This document shows, piece after piece, positions 45,275 through 53,346 of a stretch of 55,162 nucleotides of DNA (position 1 is the stretch's first letter; every line of letters begins with the position of its first letter). Both the position numbers and the translations under genes were made by a program. Where the stretch lies: NCBI RefSeq assembly GCF_001665875.1, contig NZ_LZTA01000089.1, positions 1-55,162 on the forward strand, written 5' to 3'. The DNA is from Mycobacterium sp. 852002-40037_SCH5390672 (GTDB lineage: Bacteria > Actinomycetota > Actinomycetes > Mycobacteriales > Mycobacteriaceae). The notes beneath the pieces are model-generated. The model searched no databases and was not told where the DNA came from. It saw nothing but the letters and a program-made list of their open reading frames with translations.

Positions 45275-46063
45275 TCAGCCAGCCTCGATCGCGGCAACGG
45301 TTGCCGCCGCCGCGGGCCCACAGACGCGCTGAAGGTTTACCGTGCCGCCGGCCAGCAGATCGTTGACGCGGCGCTTCAGGTCACCCGAGGAGAGATGGGC
45401 ATAGAGATTGGTGCCCGGGCAAGACGTCTGGGCCAGATCGCGGTGGCCAGCCAAGGTGTCGGTGGCGATGTGAAAGGTTTGGGTGGCCCAGGCGAAGGCA
45501 AGAGCGGCCGCGTGAAGTTGGGCCTCCGAAACGGCTTCCTTGTCGAAGTCTCCTTCACAGAGGACCAGGAGGTGTCCTGTGGTGTCGTAATCCGTCGCGG
45601 TGTCACCAGCGATCTCGGGCGTTCGCAGTTCGTAGATGTTGCCGTCGCGGTCGATGCCGACGTGATACGCGATGTCGACCCACCCCTGGGTGTCTTGGTG
45701 GTAACGCTGGTCCTGACGTAAACGGTTTGGGGCGTTACGGTTCTCGCCGAGGACGACGGCCTCGTGGTGAAGGGTCATGCGGGTGATCGTGTGAGGCCTG
45801 CCACCGGCTCGGGCGGGACGAGCACCCCAGGCATCGCGACACAGCATGACCGCCGAAGCCGCGCTAACCGGGATGGCCGAGGCAGTCATCGGAGTGTGAG
45901 TCCCGCCAGTCGCAGGCTCAGTCACGGATGGTGAGCGTGCGCACCCGCTCACAATCGCCACCGCTCCTGCGCCGCCGACCAGCTTCAGCAGCTGGCGACG
46001 GCTGACCGGCTCGTGGCCACCGCCGTGCTGGCAGGACGCGACTCCGTCCATGATGAACACCAT
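45275..46063 (-). CDS. Tat-exported N-acetylmuramoyl-L-alanine amidase (PGRP/amidase_2)
   Basis: 262 residues from the ATG at 46063. A twin-arginine signal, SRRQLLKLVGGAGAVAIVSGC, with a Cys at the cleavage point suggests a Tat lipoprotein. The catalytic domain shows the zinc ligands in LHHEAV and GHRDLAQTSCPG (His and Cys), plus AYHVGIDRDGNIYE. It would cut the amide between MurNAc and the stem peptide, in the cell wall. The frame is open to a TTG at 46192, which would spoil the signal peptide. Divergent from the VOC gene and near a MurNAc-6-P etherase, so it may feed wall recycling. Confidence 0.87.
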   Translation of the reverse strand: MVFIMDGVASCQHGGGHEPVSRRQLLKLVGGAGAVAIVSGCARSPSVTEPATGGTHTPMTASAIPVSAASAVMLCRDAWGARPARAGGRPHTITRMTLHHEAVVLGENRNAPNRLRQDQRYHQDTQGWVDIAYHVGIDRDGNIYELRTPEIAGDTATDYDTTGHLLVLCEGDFDKEAVSEAQLHAAALAFAWATQTFHIATDTLAGHRDLAQTSCPGTNLYAHLSSGDLKRRVNDLLAGGTVNLQRVCGPAAAATVAAIEAG

Positions 46064-46165
46064 ACGAACCGCTGTCGTCGCGGGGGCCGAGACTGCGGAA
46101 CAGAGGCAGTCATCCCTCGCGAGGATTTTCGCAGTCGGCGAGCGGAAACCGATACGGTGCATTGC

Positions 46166-46534
46166 ATGCGTCGTGTGGACTACGTCATCCAATACGTCGA
46201 ATCGCTGCGCCGGTCGGTGGCGTTTTACCGCGACGTGATCGGTCTCAAGGTGCGAATCGAGGGCGACGGCTATGTCGAGTTCGAACTGGAAAACACGAAG
46301 TTCTCGCTTTTCGAACGTTCGAAGCTACCGGGGCTCATCGGTCGCGAAGGCGGCAACCCGCCCTGCGGTGAGATCGGCTTCCTGATTGAAGACGTAGATA
46401 AGGAAGCGCAGCGGTTGCGAGGCCTCGGTGTCGAGATCCTCAGCGGACCGATGGATCGACCATGGCGTGAAAGGACGCTGCACATCGCCGACCCGGACGG
46501 CAACATCGTCGAATTCGCAGAGAAGCTGCGGTGA
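46166..46534 (+). CDS. VOC (glyoxalase-fold) protein
   Basis: 122 residues: VDYVIQYVESLRRSVAFYRDVIGL, YVEFELENTKFSLFE, EIGFLIEDVDKEAQRL and LHIADPDGNIVEFAEKL are the two beta-alpha-beta-beta-beta units of the VOC superfamily. The metal ligands His/Gln and Glu (IVEF) look partly kept. Glyoxalase, dioxygenase or binding function cannot be told apart. ATG at 46166; its TGA overlaps the next GTG by four bases. Confidence 0.87.
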   Translation: MRRVDYVIQYVESLRRSVAFYRDVIGLKVRIEGDGYVEFELENTKFSLFERSKLPGLIGREGGNPPCGEIGFLIEDVDKEAQRLRGLGVEILSGPMDRPWRERTLHIADPDGNIVEFAEKLR

Positions 46535-48276
46535 CTCCCGGCCCGGTGATCCTCGCCGTCGATCTCGGCAAGACATCCTGCCGGGCCGCGGCGGGCGGCC
46601 GCAGGGCCGAGGGGGCGGGCGCGCCAGGACTCGCGGCGCCTGGCGGCGCGCGGGCCGCGGAGGCGGCGATCCTGGCCTTGGCCAGCAACCTAGTGCGAAA
46701 TTTCGGCGCGGTCGACGAGGTGATCGTGGGCGCCGCCGGGGCGCTGGCGGCGCCAGACGCGGCACGCGCGCTGGCCGATGCGCTGCTGGCATCGCTGCGG
46801 ACGAAGCGCGTCGCGGTGACGAGTGACGCCGTGACCGCGCACGCGGGCGCTCTGGGCGGGGAGCCGGGCGTCGTGCTGATCGCGGGTACCGGCGTCGCGG
46901 CGCTCGGGATCGACGCGAACGGAACGCTGCGCACCGCCGACGGCTGGGGCCCGTGGCTGGGCGACGAGGGGGGCGGCGCATGGATCGGCGCCGCCGGGGT
47001 GCGCGCGGCGCTGCGCGCCCACGATGGTCGCGGGCCGTCCACCACGCTGCTAGACGCCGCCCGCGCTCGCTTCGGCGCGCCGGAGACCTGGCCCGCACAG
47101 CTCACCGGCGCGGCCGCGCTCGCGTCCTTCGCGCCCGACGTCCTTGCTGCGAAGGACGACGTCGCTGCACTGGCGATCGTCAGCGCCGCCGCCGAGGCGC
47201 TCGCCGCGACCGCCCGCGCTGCCGCTGATGGGCCGGTGGCGATGGTCGGCGGACTGGCGGGAGTCCAGGCGCTGCGCGCGCAGCTCGACCTCATCCCGGC
47301 TGCCGGCGACGCGCTCGATGGCGCGCTGCGGCTACGGGCGATCCACGAGCCGTATGTGATTCGCGTGCAGGCGGATCCGAAAGCTCTTGTCCCGCACGGG
47401 CTCGACGCGCTCGCCACCGAGGCCGTGCGGCCAGACCTTTACGACCTCGACGCGCGGCCCATCGCCGAGGTCGTCGGGCTGCTCGTTGCCGCCGAGGCCG
47501 AAGCGCACGGCGCGGTGGCGGCGGCGGTCCCGCAGATCGCGGCGGCGGCCGAGGCGATCGCTGCCCGGCTCGACCGCGGCGGCCGCCTGATCTACGCCGG
47601 TGCCGGGACACCCGGTCGGCTCGGGGTGCTCGACGCGGCCGAGTGCGCGCCGACGTTCGGCACCGACCTGGTCCGCGGCGTGATCGCCGGCGGACCGGGG
47701 GCGTTGACCGAGGCCGTCGAAGGCGCGGAGGACGCGTTCGATCCCGCCGATCTCGCCGACCTGACCGGCGCCGACGTGCTCGTCGGGATCACGGCGTCGG
47801 GCCGCACGCCATACGTGCTCGGGGCGCTCGAGCACGCCCGCGGGGCGGGCGCGCTGACCGTCGCAATCGTCAACAACCCGGGCAGCGAGGCATCAGCCGA
47901 CGTGATGATCGAGCTGCTGACCGGACCCGAGGTGCTCGCCGGCTCGACGCGGCTGACCGCGGGCACGGCGCAAAAGGTGGTGCTCAACGCCCTGTCGACG
48001 AGCGTGATGATCGCGCTCGGCAAGGCATATGGACCGCGGATGGTCGACGTGCGCGCGACCAACGCGAAGGTGCGCCGTCGGGCGGTGCGGATCGTCCGCG
48101 ACGCAGCCGGCGTCGACGAGGAAACCGCGACCGCCGCGCTCGCCGCCGCGGGCGGGCACGCCAAGACCGCGATCGTGGCGCTGCGCACGGGCGTCGATGC
48201 GGCCGAGGCCGCCGCCCGTCTCGACCGGGCGCGCGGACGCGTGCGGGACGCGCTAGGTGGGGCATGTGACGGGTAG
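46531..48276 (+). CDS. murQ: fused BadF/BcrA-type sugar kinase and MurNAc-6-phosphate etherase (MurQ)
   Basis: 581 residues with two domains. Residues 1 to about 290: ASKHA kinase of the N-acetylglucosamine kinase/BadF type (VDLGKTSCRAA, LIAGTGVAALG, WLGDEGGGAWIG). From about 305: MurQ (EAVRPDLYDLDARPIAEVV, YAGAGTPGRLGVLDAAECAPTFGT, GITASGRTPYV, TNAKVRRRAVRIV). The pair would phosphorylate an amino sugar and cleave the lactyl ether of MurNAc-6-P to GlcNAc-6-P, a wall-recycling route. The two activities are separate proteins in most bacteria. Base composition is extreme even for this arm (50 of 60 G/C in one line), which hints at transfer. GTG start, coupled to the VOC gene. Confidence 0.88.
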   Translation: MTPGPVILAVDLGKTSCRAAAGGRRAEGAGAPGLAAPGGARAAEAAILALASNLVRNFGAVDEVIVGAAGALAAPDAARALADALLASLRTKRVAVTSDAVTAHAGALGGEPGVVLIAGTGVAALGIDANGTLRTADGWGPWLGDEGGGAWIGAAGVRAALRAHDGRGPSTTLLDAARARFGAPETWPAQLTGAAALASFAPDVLAAKDDVAALAIVSAAAEALAATARAAADGPVAMVGGLAGVQALRAQLDLIPAAGDALDGALRLRAIHEPYVIRVQADPKALVPHGLDALATEAVRPDLYDLDARPIAEVVGLLVAAEAEAHGAVAAAVPQIAAAAEAIAARLDRGGRLIYAGAGTPGRLGVLDAAECAPTFGTDLVRGVIAGGPGALTEAVEGAEDAFDPADLADLTGADVLVGITASGRTPYVLGALEHARGAGALTVAIVNNPGSEASADVMIELLTGPEVLAGSTRLTAGTAQKVVLNALSTSVMIALGKAYGPRMVDVRATNAKVRRRAVRIVRDAAGVDEETATAALAAAGGHAKTAIVALRTGVDAAEAAARLDRARGRVRDALGGACDG

Positions 48277-48409
48277 ATCTTTGGTGGAGCTGCCTAATCG
48301 AAACCGATACAAAAAGTCGCGTGACCTGCGAAAGCATGATTCCGGGAAGTTTGGCGTGCGCCGCGTCTGCGGGCATGGTGCCGTCGTACCGCCATTAGCC
48401 GGGAATCCT

Positions 48410-48441
48410 TATCATACACTTTTGACGGTAAGCGTATGATA
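48410..48441. promoter_or_regulatory. operator TATCATAC-N16-GTATGATA before the ERG2-like gene
   Basis: Perfect 8+8 inverted repeat 17 bases upstream of the ATG at 48459. The same half-sites and the same 16-base spacing recur at 49804-49831 in front of the TetR gene, so it is very probably that TetR's operator. Confidence 0.75.
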
Positions 48442-48458
48442 GGGTAGCGTCGCTTGCC

Positions 48459-49019
48459 ATGGGAGCAATATTCGATTCCGAGCACTTGCACTCGATCGCT
48501 AAGAACGCTGTCGGTCTGGACAGCAAGGATGCGGCTTTTGCGCAGATCGTCGCCGAGCTGAAACGCGAGTATCCGGGCCACATCCGCGACGACATTCCCT
48601 GGGTGTTCAACAACGCCGGCGGTGCGATGGGGCAGATGAAGCTCCTGCACGCCTCGCTGTCGGAGTACCTCATCTTTTTCGGCACCCCGATCGGCACCGA
48701 AGGCCACTCGGGCCGCTACGCCAGTGAGGTGTGGGACTTCATCATCGACGGCGAGGTGTGGTGCTACGAGGAGGGCGAATTCGAGCGCAGCATCTACCGA
48801 CCCGGCGACGTAACCTATCTGGCCGGCGGCCGGGCCAAGGGCTACGCCGTGCCCGACGCGGCGTTCATGCTGGAGTACGCGCGCGGGCCGATACCGGGCA
48901 TGATGCCCTTTGGCATCGCCGACGCCGTCTTCAGCACCCTCGACGCGCCGACGATCGGCAAGACGGCCTGGTACTACACCCGGCTTGTCGTCGGCGAGCT
49001 CCTCAGGGGCAAAATCTGA
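48459..49019 (+). CDS. ERG2 / sigma-1-receptor-like protein
   Basis: 186 residues. MGQMKLLHASLSEYLIFFGTPIGTEGHSGRY, VWDFIIDGEVW, YRPGDVTYLAGGRAKGY and MLEYARGPIPGMMPFG follow the ERG2/sigma-1 family closely (cupin-like barrel). Eukaryotic ERG2 is the sterol C8-C7 isomerase; the mycobacterial role is unknown but steroid metabolism is a reasonable guess. The N-terminal membrane helix of the eukaryotic proteins is missing. Convergent with the TetR gene, with a matching operator in its promoter. Confidence 0.88.
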   Translation: MGAIFDSEHLHSIAKNAVGLDSKDAAFAQIVAELKREYPGHIRDDIPWVFNNAGGAMGQMKLLHASLSEYLIFFGTPIGTEGHSGRYASEVWDFIIDGEVWCYEEGEFERSIYRPGDVTYLAGGRAKGYAVPDAAFMLEYARGPIPGMMPFGIADAVFSTLDAPTIGKTAWYYTRLVVGELLRGKI

Positions 49020-49067
49020 TCGCCGCGAAACCCGAATGCACTATTGAGGTCAAGGCGCCGCTAGCAG

Positions 49068-49703
49068 CTACTGTGTGACGGCGGCAGCAACGGCGGTGTC
49101 GTGCGGCTGGGCCAAGATCGCGCCTCCCAGCCACCGTTTAATAAAGCGCCGCAGGTCATTTCGGCTGCGGCCGGGGTCATTGGGCGCGACGAAGAATGAC
49201 AACATCGTGCGCAGGGTGAATTCCACCAGTTCGCGAAGCGCCGCCTGGTCGTAGCCGCAGTGCTCCCAGTCGACATCGAAGCGGGTGATCATCCGCATTC
49301 CGAACGCCTGCGCTTCATCGGAGGCCAGGCTCGGAGTGTGGGCGTTGCGATACGGTTCGGACAGCAGAATTCCCAGATGGGGTGTGCGCCTTACTTGTTC
49401 GAGCGCATATAACACAGCTTCTGTCATCGCTTCGGCCGGATCGTTGATGCCGCTGACCGCCTCGGTGAGCCGGTCGAGGAAGCCGTCGACGGAGGCCACC
49501 GCCGCTGCCTGCATCAAAGCCTCAGCGCTGGGAAAGTATCGATACACCGTCTGTCTGATGACGCCGAGCGACTCGGCAACCTCAGCGATGCTGACATCGG
49601 AACCACTTTCGGCGATCAGCGTGACCGCAGTGGCCACGATGCGCCGCGAGGCTTCCTCGTCGGTCGCCGGCGGATGCCCGTCCCAGCCCCGTCTACGCGC
49701 CAC
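49068..49703 (-). CDS. TetR-family regulator
   Basis: 211 residues from the GTG at 49703, which has a clear GGAGG six bases upstream; the frame is open to 49823 but that part overlaps the operator. HTH: SIAEVAESLGVIRQTVYRYFPSAEALM. The C-terminal ligand domain is of ordinary size. Its own promoter (49804-49831) and that of the ERG2-like gene (48410-48441) share TCATAC-N16-GTATGA, so I infer autoregulation and control of that gene, perhaps with a steroid or lipid ligand. Confidence 0.9.
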   Translation of the reverse strand: MARRRGWDGHPPATDEEASRRIVATAVTLIAESGSDVSIAEVAESLGVIRQTVYRYFPSAEALMQAAAVASVDGFLDRLTEAVSGINDPAEAMTEAVLYALEQVRRTPHLGILLSEPYRNAHTPSLASDEAQAFGMRMITRFDVDWEHCGYDQAALRELVEFTLRTMLSFFVAPNDPGRSRNDLRRFIKRWLGGAILAQPHDTAVAAAVTQ

Positions 49704-49803
49704 AGCTGACCTCCACAAGCAACAACACTCCCGCAGGATATCGACCGCGTACAGACGCCTCCGGAACCGCAGCCGATGTTGACCAGAGCCGGCATGGCCA
49801 TAG

Positions 49804-49831
49804 TCATACATCCGATACCACAAATGTATGA
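49804..49831. promoter_or_regulatory. operator TCATACAT-N12-ATGTATGA before the TetR gene
   Basis: Inverted repeat about 100 bases upstream of the TetR start. Its TCATAC and GTATGA cores are 16 bases apart, exactly as in the site at 48410-48441. Confidence 0.75.
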
Positions 49832-50024
49832 TGATTGGTTTGCTGGCGTTGAGAAATAGGGCTAGCGTGCACTGGGCAGCGTCCGATGATGGAGAGCCGT
49901 CGAGACCTCGTTGGGAGTTGGCTCCGTCACCCCGACACAGAGTCCTCCTCGGCGGGAGCTACAACCGCCTTGATCCCGAGCGCGAAGTGTGCAGCCCGGG
50001 TGGACCACCTCGTGCAGGACGTCG

Positions 50025-50477
50025 TCAGCTTGCATTGCCCGGGGCCGCCGGGCTCGTAGAACTCGTTGAGGTCGCAGGACTCGTCGGGCTCGTGGGAGTC
50101 GTTGGTGTCGCAGGACTCGCCGGGCTCGTAGGACTCGGTGAGGTCGCAGGACTCGTAGGCCGCACAGGGCTCGTAGAAGCTGTCGGGCTCGTAGGAGCTG
50201 TCGGGCTCGTAGAACTCGCGGGCGTGGGGGTCGCGAGGCCTGGGCCTTCGCCACACCAGTCGGCCACATCTTTCGGGTACTGCTCGAGCGGTGGAGGACA
50301 ACGCTGCCCCGGCGGGAAATTGGCGCCGGCGTTGAGCAGATCGCAGGGCACGTAGACCTGCTTGCCCTTGGGAGTGTTGGTCAGACACTTCGTCGGCGGC
50401 TCGCCGTGGGCGTTGACGGGAATGATGGCCGCCACCACCACCGCGCCGAGCGCCCAAGCAAGACGGCGATAGGTCAT
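50025..50477 (-). CDS. exported protein with Thr/Ser/Pro-repeat tail
   Basis: 150 residues. A signal peptide (LAWALGAVVVAAIIPVNAHG) is followed by a short domain with four Cys (KCLTN, VPCDLL, QRCPPP, DWCGEG), then about 70 residues of TSP/ATP-type repeats. Low-complexity Thr/Ser/Pro tails in mycobacterial exported proteins can be O-mannosylated. ATG start with GAGGAG upstream. The repeats make long spurious frames on both strands. Function unknown. Confidence 0.8.
   Translation of the reverse strand: MTYRRLAWALGAVVVAAIIPVNAHGEPPTKCLTNTPKGKQVYVPCDLLNAGANFPPGQRCPPPLEQYPKDVADWCGEGPGLATPTPASSTSPTAPTSPTASTSPVRPTSPATSPSPTSPASPATPTTPTSPTSPATSTSSTSPAAPGNAS
50050..50222. repeat. degenerate tandem repeat coding for Thr/Ser/Pro
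   Basis: Variants of GTCGCAGGACTCGT and GGGCTCGTAG recur in steps of three bases. It codes the tail of the exported protein and may vary in length between strains. Confidence 0.7.
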
Positions 50478-50639
50478 GAGAGCTCCTCACACGTTCTCGT
50501 GATGCGGTGTCAGGCGTGCACAACGTGACAGCGCCGTAGTGTGACGATTAAAGCCGCTCACCCAGGCATAATCCAACCGTAGGTCAATTCAGGTGGTTGC
50601 GGCGCGTACCCAATTTGTCGCTTTGAACAGCACATTCTC

Positions 50640-51006
50640 GGTGGAGCTGCCGGGAATCGAACCCGGGTCCTACGGCATTCCCTCAAGGCTTCTCCGTGCG
50701 CAGTTCGCTATGCCTCTACTCGGATCTCCTGGTCACGCGAACAAGCCAGGATGACGATCCCAGTCGCTGTTGGTGTCCCGATAAGTCCCGCGACCGGACT
50801 CATCGGTGGATCCCTCTAGCTGACGCCAGGCTCCGGGTCGAGGGAACTCCCGGTCTGACGGACTAGCTGTCGCTTAGGCAGCGAGAGCGTAGTCGCGCTG
50901 ATGTGAATCGGCGCTTATCTGTTTGCAACGACGCTTACGGTGGTCAGTTGCCTGCACCGGCACGCTTCCCTTGATTCGATGCGCGAAGTCGAAACCGTTC
51001 AGCCCC
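50640..51006 (-). ncRNA. ssrA: transfer-messenger RNA (tmRNA)
   Basis: One-piece tmRNA of about 367 bases. The 5' end GGGGCTGAACGGTTTCGAC (from 51006) pairs with the 3' CAGCTCC, and the T-arm GGGTTCGATTCCCG is intact at the 3' end. The tag frame runs from GCC at 50912 to TAA at 50874 and encodes ADSHQRDYALAA, the mycobacterial tag. The terminal A of CCA is not encoded (ACC is followed by G). It rescues stalled ribosomes together with SmpB, whose gene is nearby at 52835. Confidence 0.96.
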
Positions 51007-51093
51007 TCGCACCCCGCCGACTCTCGGCAGGAATATCAATCATACCTGGCTATCAACCAGCGGCAACGGGATTGTCTTCCCGTCGGAGTGCGA

Positions 51094-51939
51094 TCAGATC
51101 ACGAAGTTGAGGTGCTCGACGACCTGGGTGGCCACGCCTTGGTCGCCGTCGAGTTCGACTTCTCGGGCCCGGGCGGGACACATCGGGCGGCCGCCGGCGA
51201 GCCTGGTGAACTGCAGGCCGTCCAGGCGGATGATCGCCGTCGGTTCTTGGCCGTCGAAGTCGTCGACCACCGCGGCCCGGCCGTCGACGCTGACCCGGAT
51301 GGTGCGGGCCAGCGGGCCGGTGAGGTCGAACTGGATGCGGGAGCCGTCGGGCGCCTTGGCCAGCTTGCCGACGACGTAGCCCATCGTGGCGGCGATCTCG
51401 TCGACGGCAAGCGACGCCGCGGGGCAGGCGAGTTCGTCATCGGACGGCGGCCGTTCCAACGCCACGCGAATGTCTTCTTCGTGCATCCAGCAGTCGAACA
51501 CCCGGATCCGCATGAACCGGCCGTAGGAATCCGGGCCGGTGGGCGTCATGGTCACCGCGTCCCACTCGTCGCCGGTCAGGTTCGTCAGCGCTTCGCGCCG
51601 ATCGGTGGTGATCGCCCGGAAGCTTTCCAGCACGTCGGCATCGGCATGCGCGCTCAGATGGCGAACCCAGCACTCGTTCATCACTCCGACGTCGTTGCGC
51701 ACGTGCTCCAGCGCCGAGACGTCGACATCGGGCTGGGGTGCGGCGATGCCGGCAAGGAACGACTCGGTGCCGATCATGTGCGCCACCAAGGCTTTGACGT
51801 CCCAGCCTGGCAGCGGACTGGCCGCCCGCCATTGCGCTTCGGACAACCCGGCCAGCAGCGTGTCGATGTCGTCCCACACCGCGAAGAGACCGGAGAGCAC
51901 AGCGGACTTGTCGAGTTTGGTGACAGGACGATCGGCCAT
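51094..51939 (-). CDS. mycothiol-dependent maleylpyruvate isomerase family protein
   Basis: 281 residues. N-terminal DinB-like four-helix domain with metal ligands in LVAHMIGTESF and DCWMHEEDIR, then the small C-terminal MDMPI domain (RTIRVSVDGR, IRLDGLQFTRLAGGR). The family catalyses mycothiol-dependent isomerisations or transfers; the substrate here is unknown. In M. tuberculosis a similar protein (Rv3099c, from memory) lies next to tmRNA and smpB, so this is core synteny. ATG start. Confidence 0.88.
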   Translation of the reverse strand: MADRPVTKLDKSAVLSGLFAVWDDIDTLLAGLSEAQWRAASPLPGWDVKALVAHMIGTESFLAGIAAPQPDVDVSALEHVRNDVGVMNECWVRHLSAHADADVLESFRAITTDRREALTNLTGDEWDAVTMTPTGPDSYGRFMRIRVFDCWMHEEDIRVALERPPSDDELACPAASLAVDEIAATMGYVVGKLAKAPDGSRIQFDLTGPLARTIRVSVDGRAAVVDDFDGQEPTAIIRLDGLQFTRLAGGRPMCPARAREVELDGDQGVATQVVEHLNFVI

Positions 51940-51995
51940 GGTCAGGATCGTAGGCCGATCAGTCCAACAGAAGGCGCATTAGGCCGCGCCACAGC

Positions 51996-52781
51996 TCAGG
52001 CCGAGGCGATCATCGCCACGGAACCCATGGCGAGCACCATGCCGATCCCCTGCAAGCGGGTCACCCGCTCGCGCAGCACAACCATCGCCAGCACGACCGT
52101 CGCGGCCGGATACAGCGAAATCAGAATGCTGGCCAGCGAAAGCAGCCAGGTGTGCAGCGCCGCCAGCATGGTGATGTTGGCGAAGATGTCCAGCACGGCC
52201 ACGGCCACGGCCAACCGCAGCGGCCGCCCGCGCGGCATCTGGAGGTTCTGGCTGGTTTTCGCCATGGCGAACACCACCAGGCTGGCCGTCACCCGAGCGA
52301 AGACCAGCGGCCAGAGTTTGCATATAGACGGCGCCTGGTGCAGGAACACCAGGTTCAGCCCCATCGCCGAGCCCGCAACTACTGTGAGCCAGGCCACTTT
52401 TGGAGTGAACCGATACGGCGTCCCCTCGACGGGGGCCTCGCGGCTGACGAGCATCACGGCGGCCAGCGCCAGGACGACGCCCACCAGGGCCGCTTGGCCC
52501 GGCCGCTCCCCCAACGCCATACCGACCGCGACGGGAACCGCGGCGTTGAGCACGGCCGCCAATGGTGAGACGACCGAAATCGGGCCGGAGCCAAGCGCCG
52601 CGAAGAACGCCCACATGCCGAACGCCATGCCGATGCCGTACAGGCAACCCCACAGAACGGCACCGGTATGAATGGGGCCACCGACGAAGACGGCCATCAC
52701 GCCCAGTAACACCGTCTCGATCGGGTAAGCGACCAGCATCACGCGCAGCGCGGCCACTCGCCGCGCTGCGACGCCGCCCAC
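51996..52781 (-). CDS. EamA/DMT-family membrane transporter
   Basis: At least 261 residues with about nine hydrophobic helices and two EamA repeats. The GTG at 52781 is the first usual start, but similar proteins begin about 15-20 residues earlier and the open frame upstream (AYAQLSAVTYGVSDF) looks like the missing first helix. That part has no ATG, GTG or TTG before it runs into smpB, so the start may be CTG near 52840 or an upstream codon inside smpB. Substrate unknown. It lies between smpB and the MDMPI gene. Confidence 0.82.
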   Translation of the reverse strand: MGGVAARRVAALRVMLVAYPIETVLLGVMAVFVGGPIHTGAVLWGCLYGIGMAFGMWAFFAALGSGPISVVSPLAAVLNAAVPVAVGMALGERPGQAALVGVVLALAAVMLVSREAPVEGTPYRFTPKVAWLTVVAGSAMGLNLVFLHQAPSICKLWPLVFARVTASLVVFAMAKTSQNLQMPRGRPLRLAVAVAVLDIFANITMLAALHTWLLSLASILISLYPAATVVLAMVVLRERVTRLQGIGMVLAMGSVAMIASA

Positions 52782-52834
52782 GAAATCGCTGACACCGTAC
52801 GTAACGGCAGACAGCTGGGCGTAGGCCGCCCCGA

Positions 52835-53344
52835 TCAGGTCATGCCCTTTGCTCGACGTCCCATTTCGCGGACCACTTCCCGCTGTGCGTCGCGCTGCGC
52901 CATGTCCTGGCGCTTGTCGTAAGCCCTTTTACCGCGCGCAAGGGCAAGTTCGACCTTGACCTTGCCGTCGGAGAAATACAGAGACAACGGCATCAAGGCG
53001 AGGTTACCATCTCGTATCTTGCCGACCAGCCGGTCAATTTGTTGCCTATGTAACAACAACTTTCGGTTGCGACGCGGCGCATGATTGGTCCAGCTACCGT
53101 GCTGATACTCAGGAATGTACAAGTTACGCAACCAAACTTCGCCGTCGTCGATCGTTGCGAACGCATCGGCTAACGATGCTTGGCCCAGGCGAAGGCTTTT
53201 GACCTCGGTGCCCTGCAAAGACACTCCGGCCTCGAACAACTCGATGATCGAATAGTTGTGCCGCGCTTTGCGATTGGTGGCGATAACTTGTTTGCTGCCA
53301 CTTTTGCCGCCCGCCGCCTTGGCTCGGCCGGAATCCTTGGCCAC
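52835..53344 (-). CDS. smpB: SsrA-binding protein SmpB
   Basis: 169 residues from the GTG at 53344. Seen: ATNRKARHNYSI, FEAGVSLQGTEVKSLR, the OB-fold strands, DGEVWLRNLYIPEY and the basic tail KRQDMAQRDAQREVVREMGRR. It binds tmRNA and delivers it to stalled ribosomes. It starts two bases after the ftsX stop and ends just before the DMT gene. The frame is open to 53602 but that part overlaps ftsX. Confidence 0.96.
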   Translation of the reverse strand: MAKDSGRAKAAGGKSGSKQVIATNRKARHNYSIIELFEAGVSLQGTEVKSLRLGQASLADAFATIDDGEVWLRNLYIPEYQHGSWTNHAPRRNRKLLLHRQQIDRLVGKIRDGNLALMPLSLYFSDGKVKVELALARGKRAYDKRQDMAQRDAQREVVREMGRRAKGMT

Positions 53345-53346
53345 AG

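Noticed and set aside
46325..47417. Arg- and Ala/Ser-rich - strand frames over the kinase-MurQ gene
   Set aside because: Expected by-products of very high G+C; the + strand frame has full domain motifs.
50050..50222. CRISPR-like array
   Set aside because: Units are short, degenerate and contiguous without spacers; they code a Thr/Ser/Pro tail.
50923..52671. 582-codon + frame across the MDMPI and DMT genes
   Set aside because: Shadow frame; it also starts inside tmRNA. The - strand genes have clear families.
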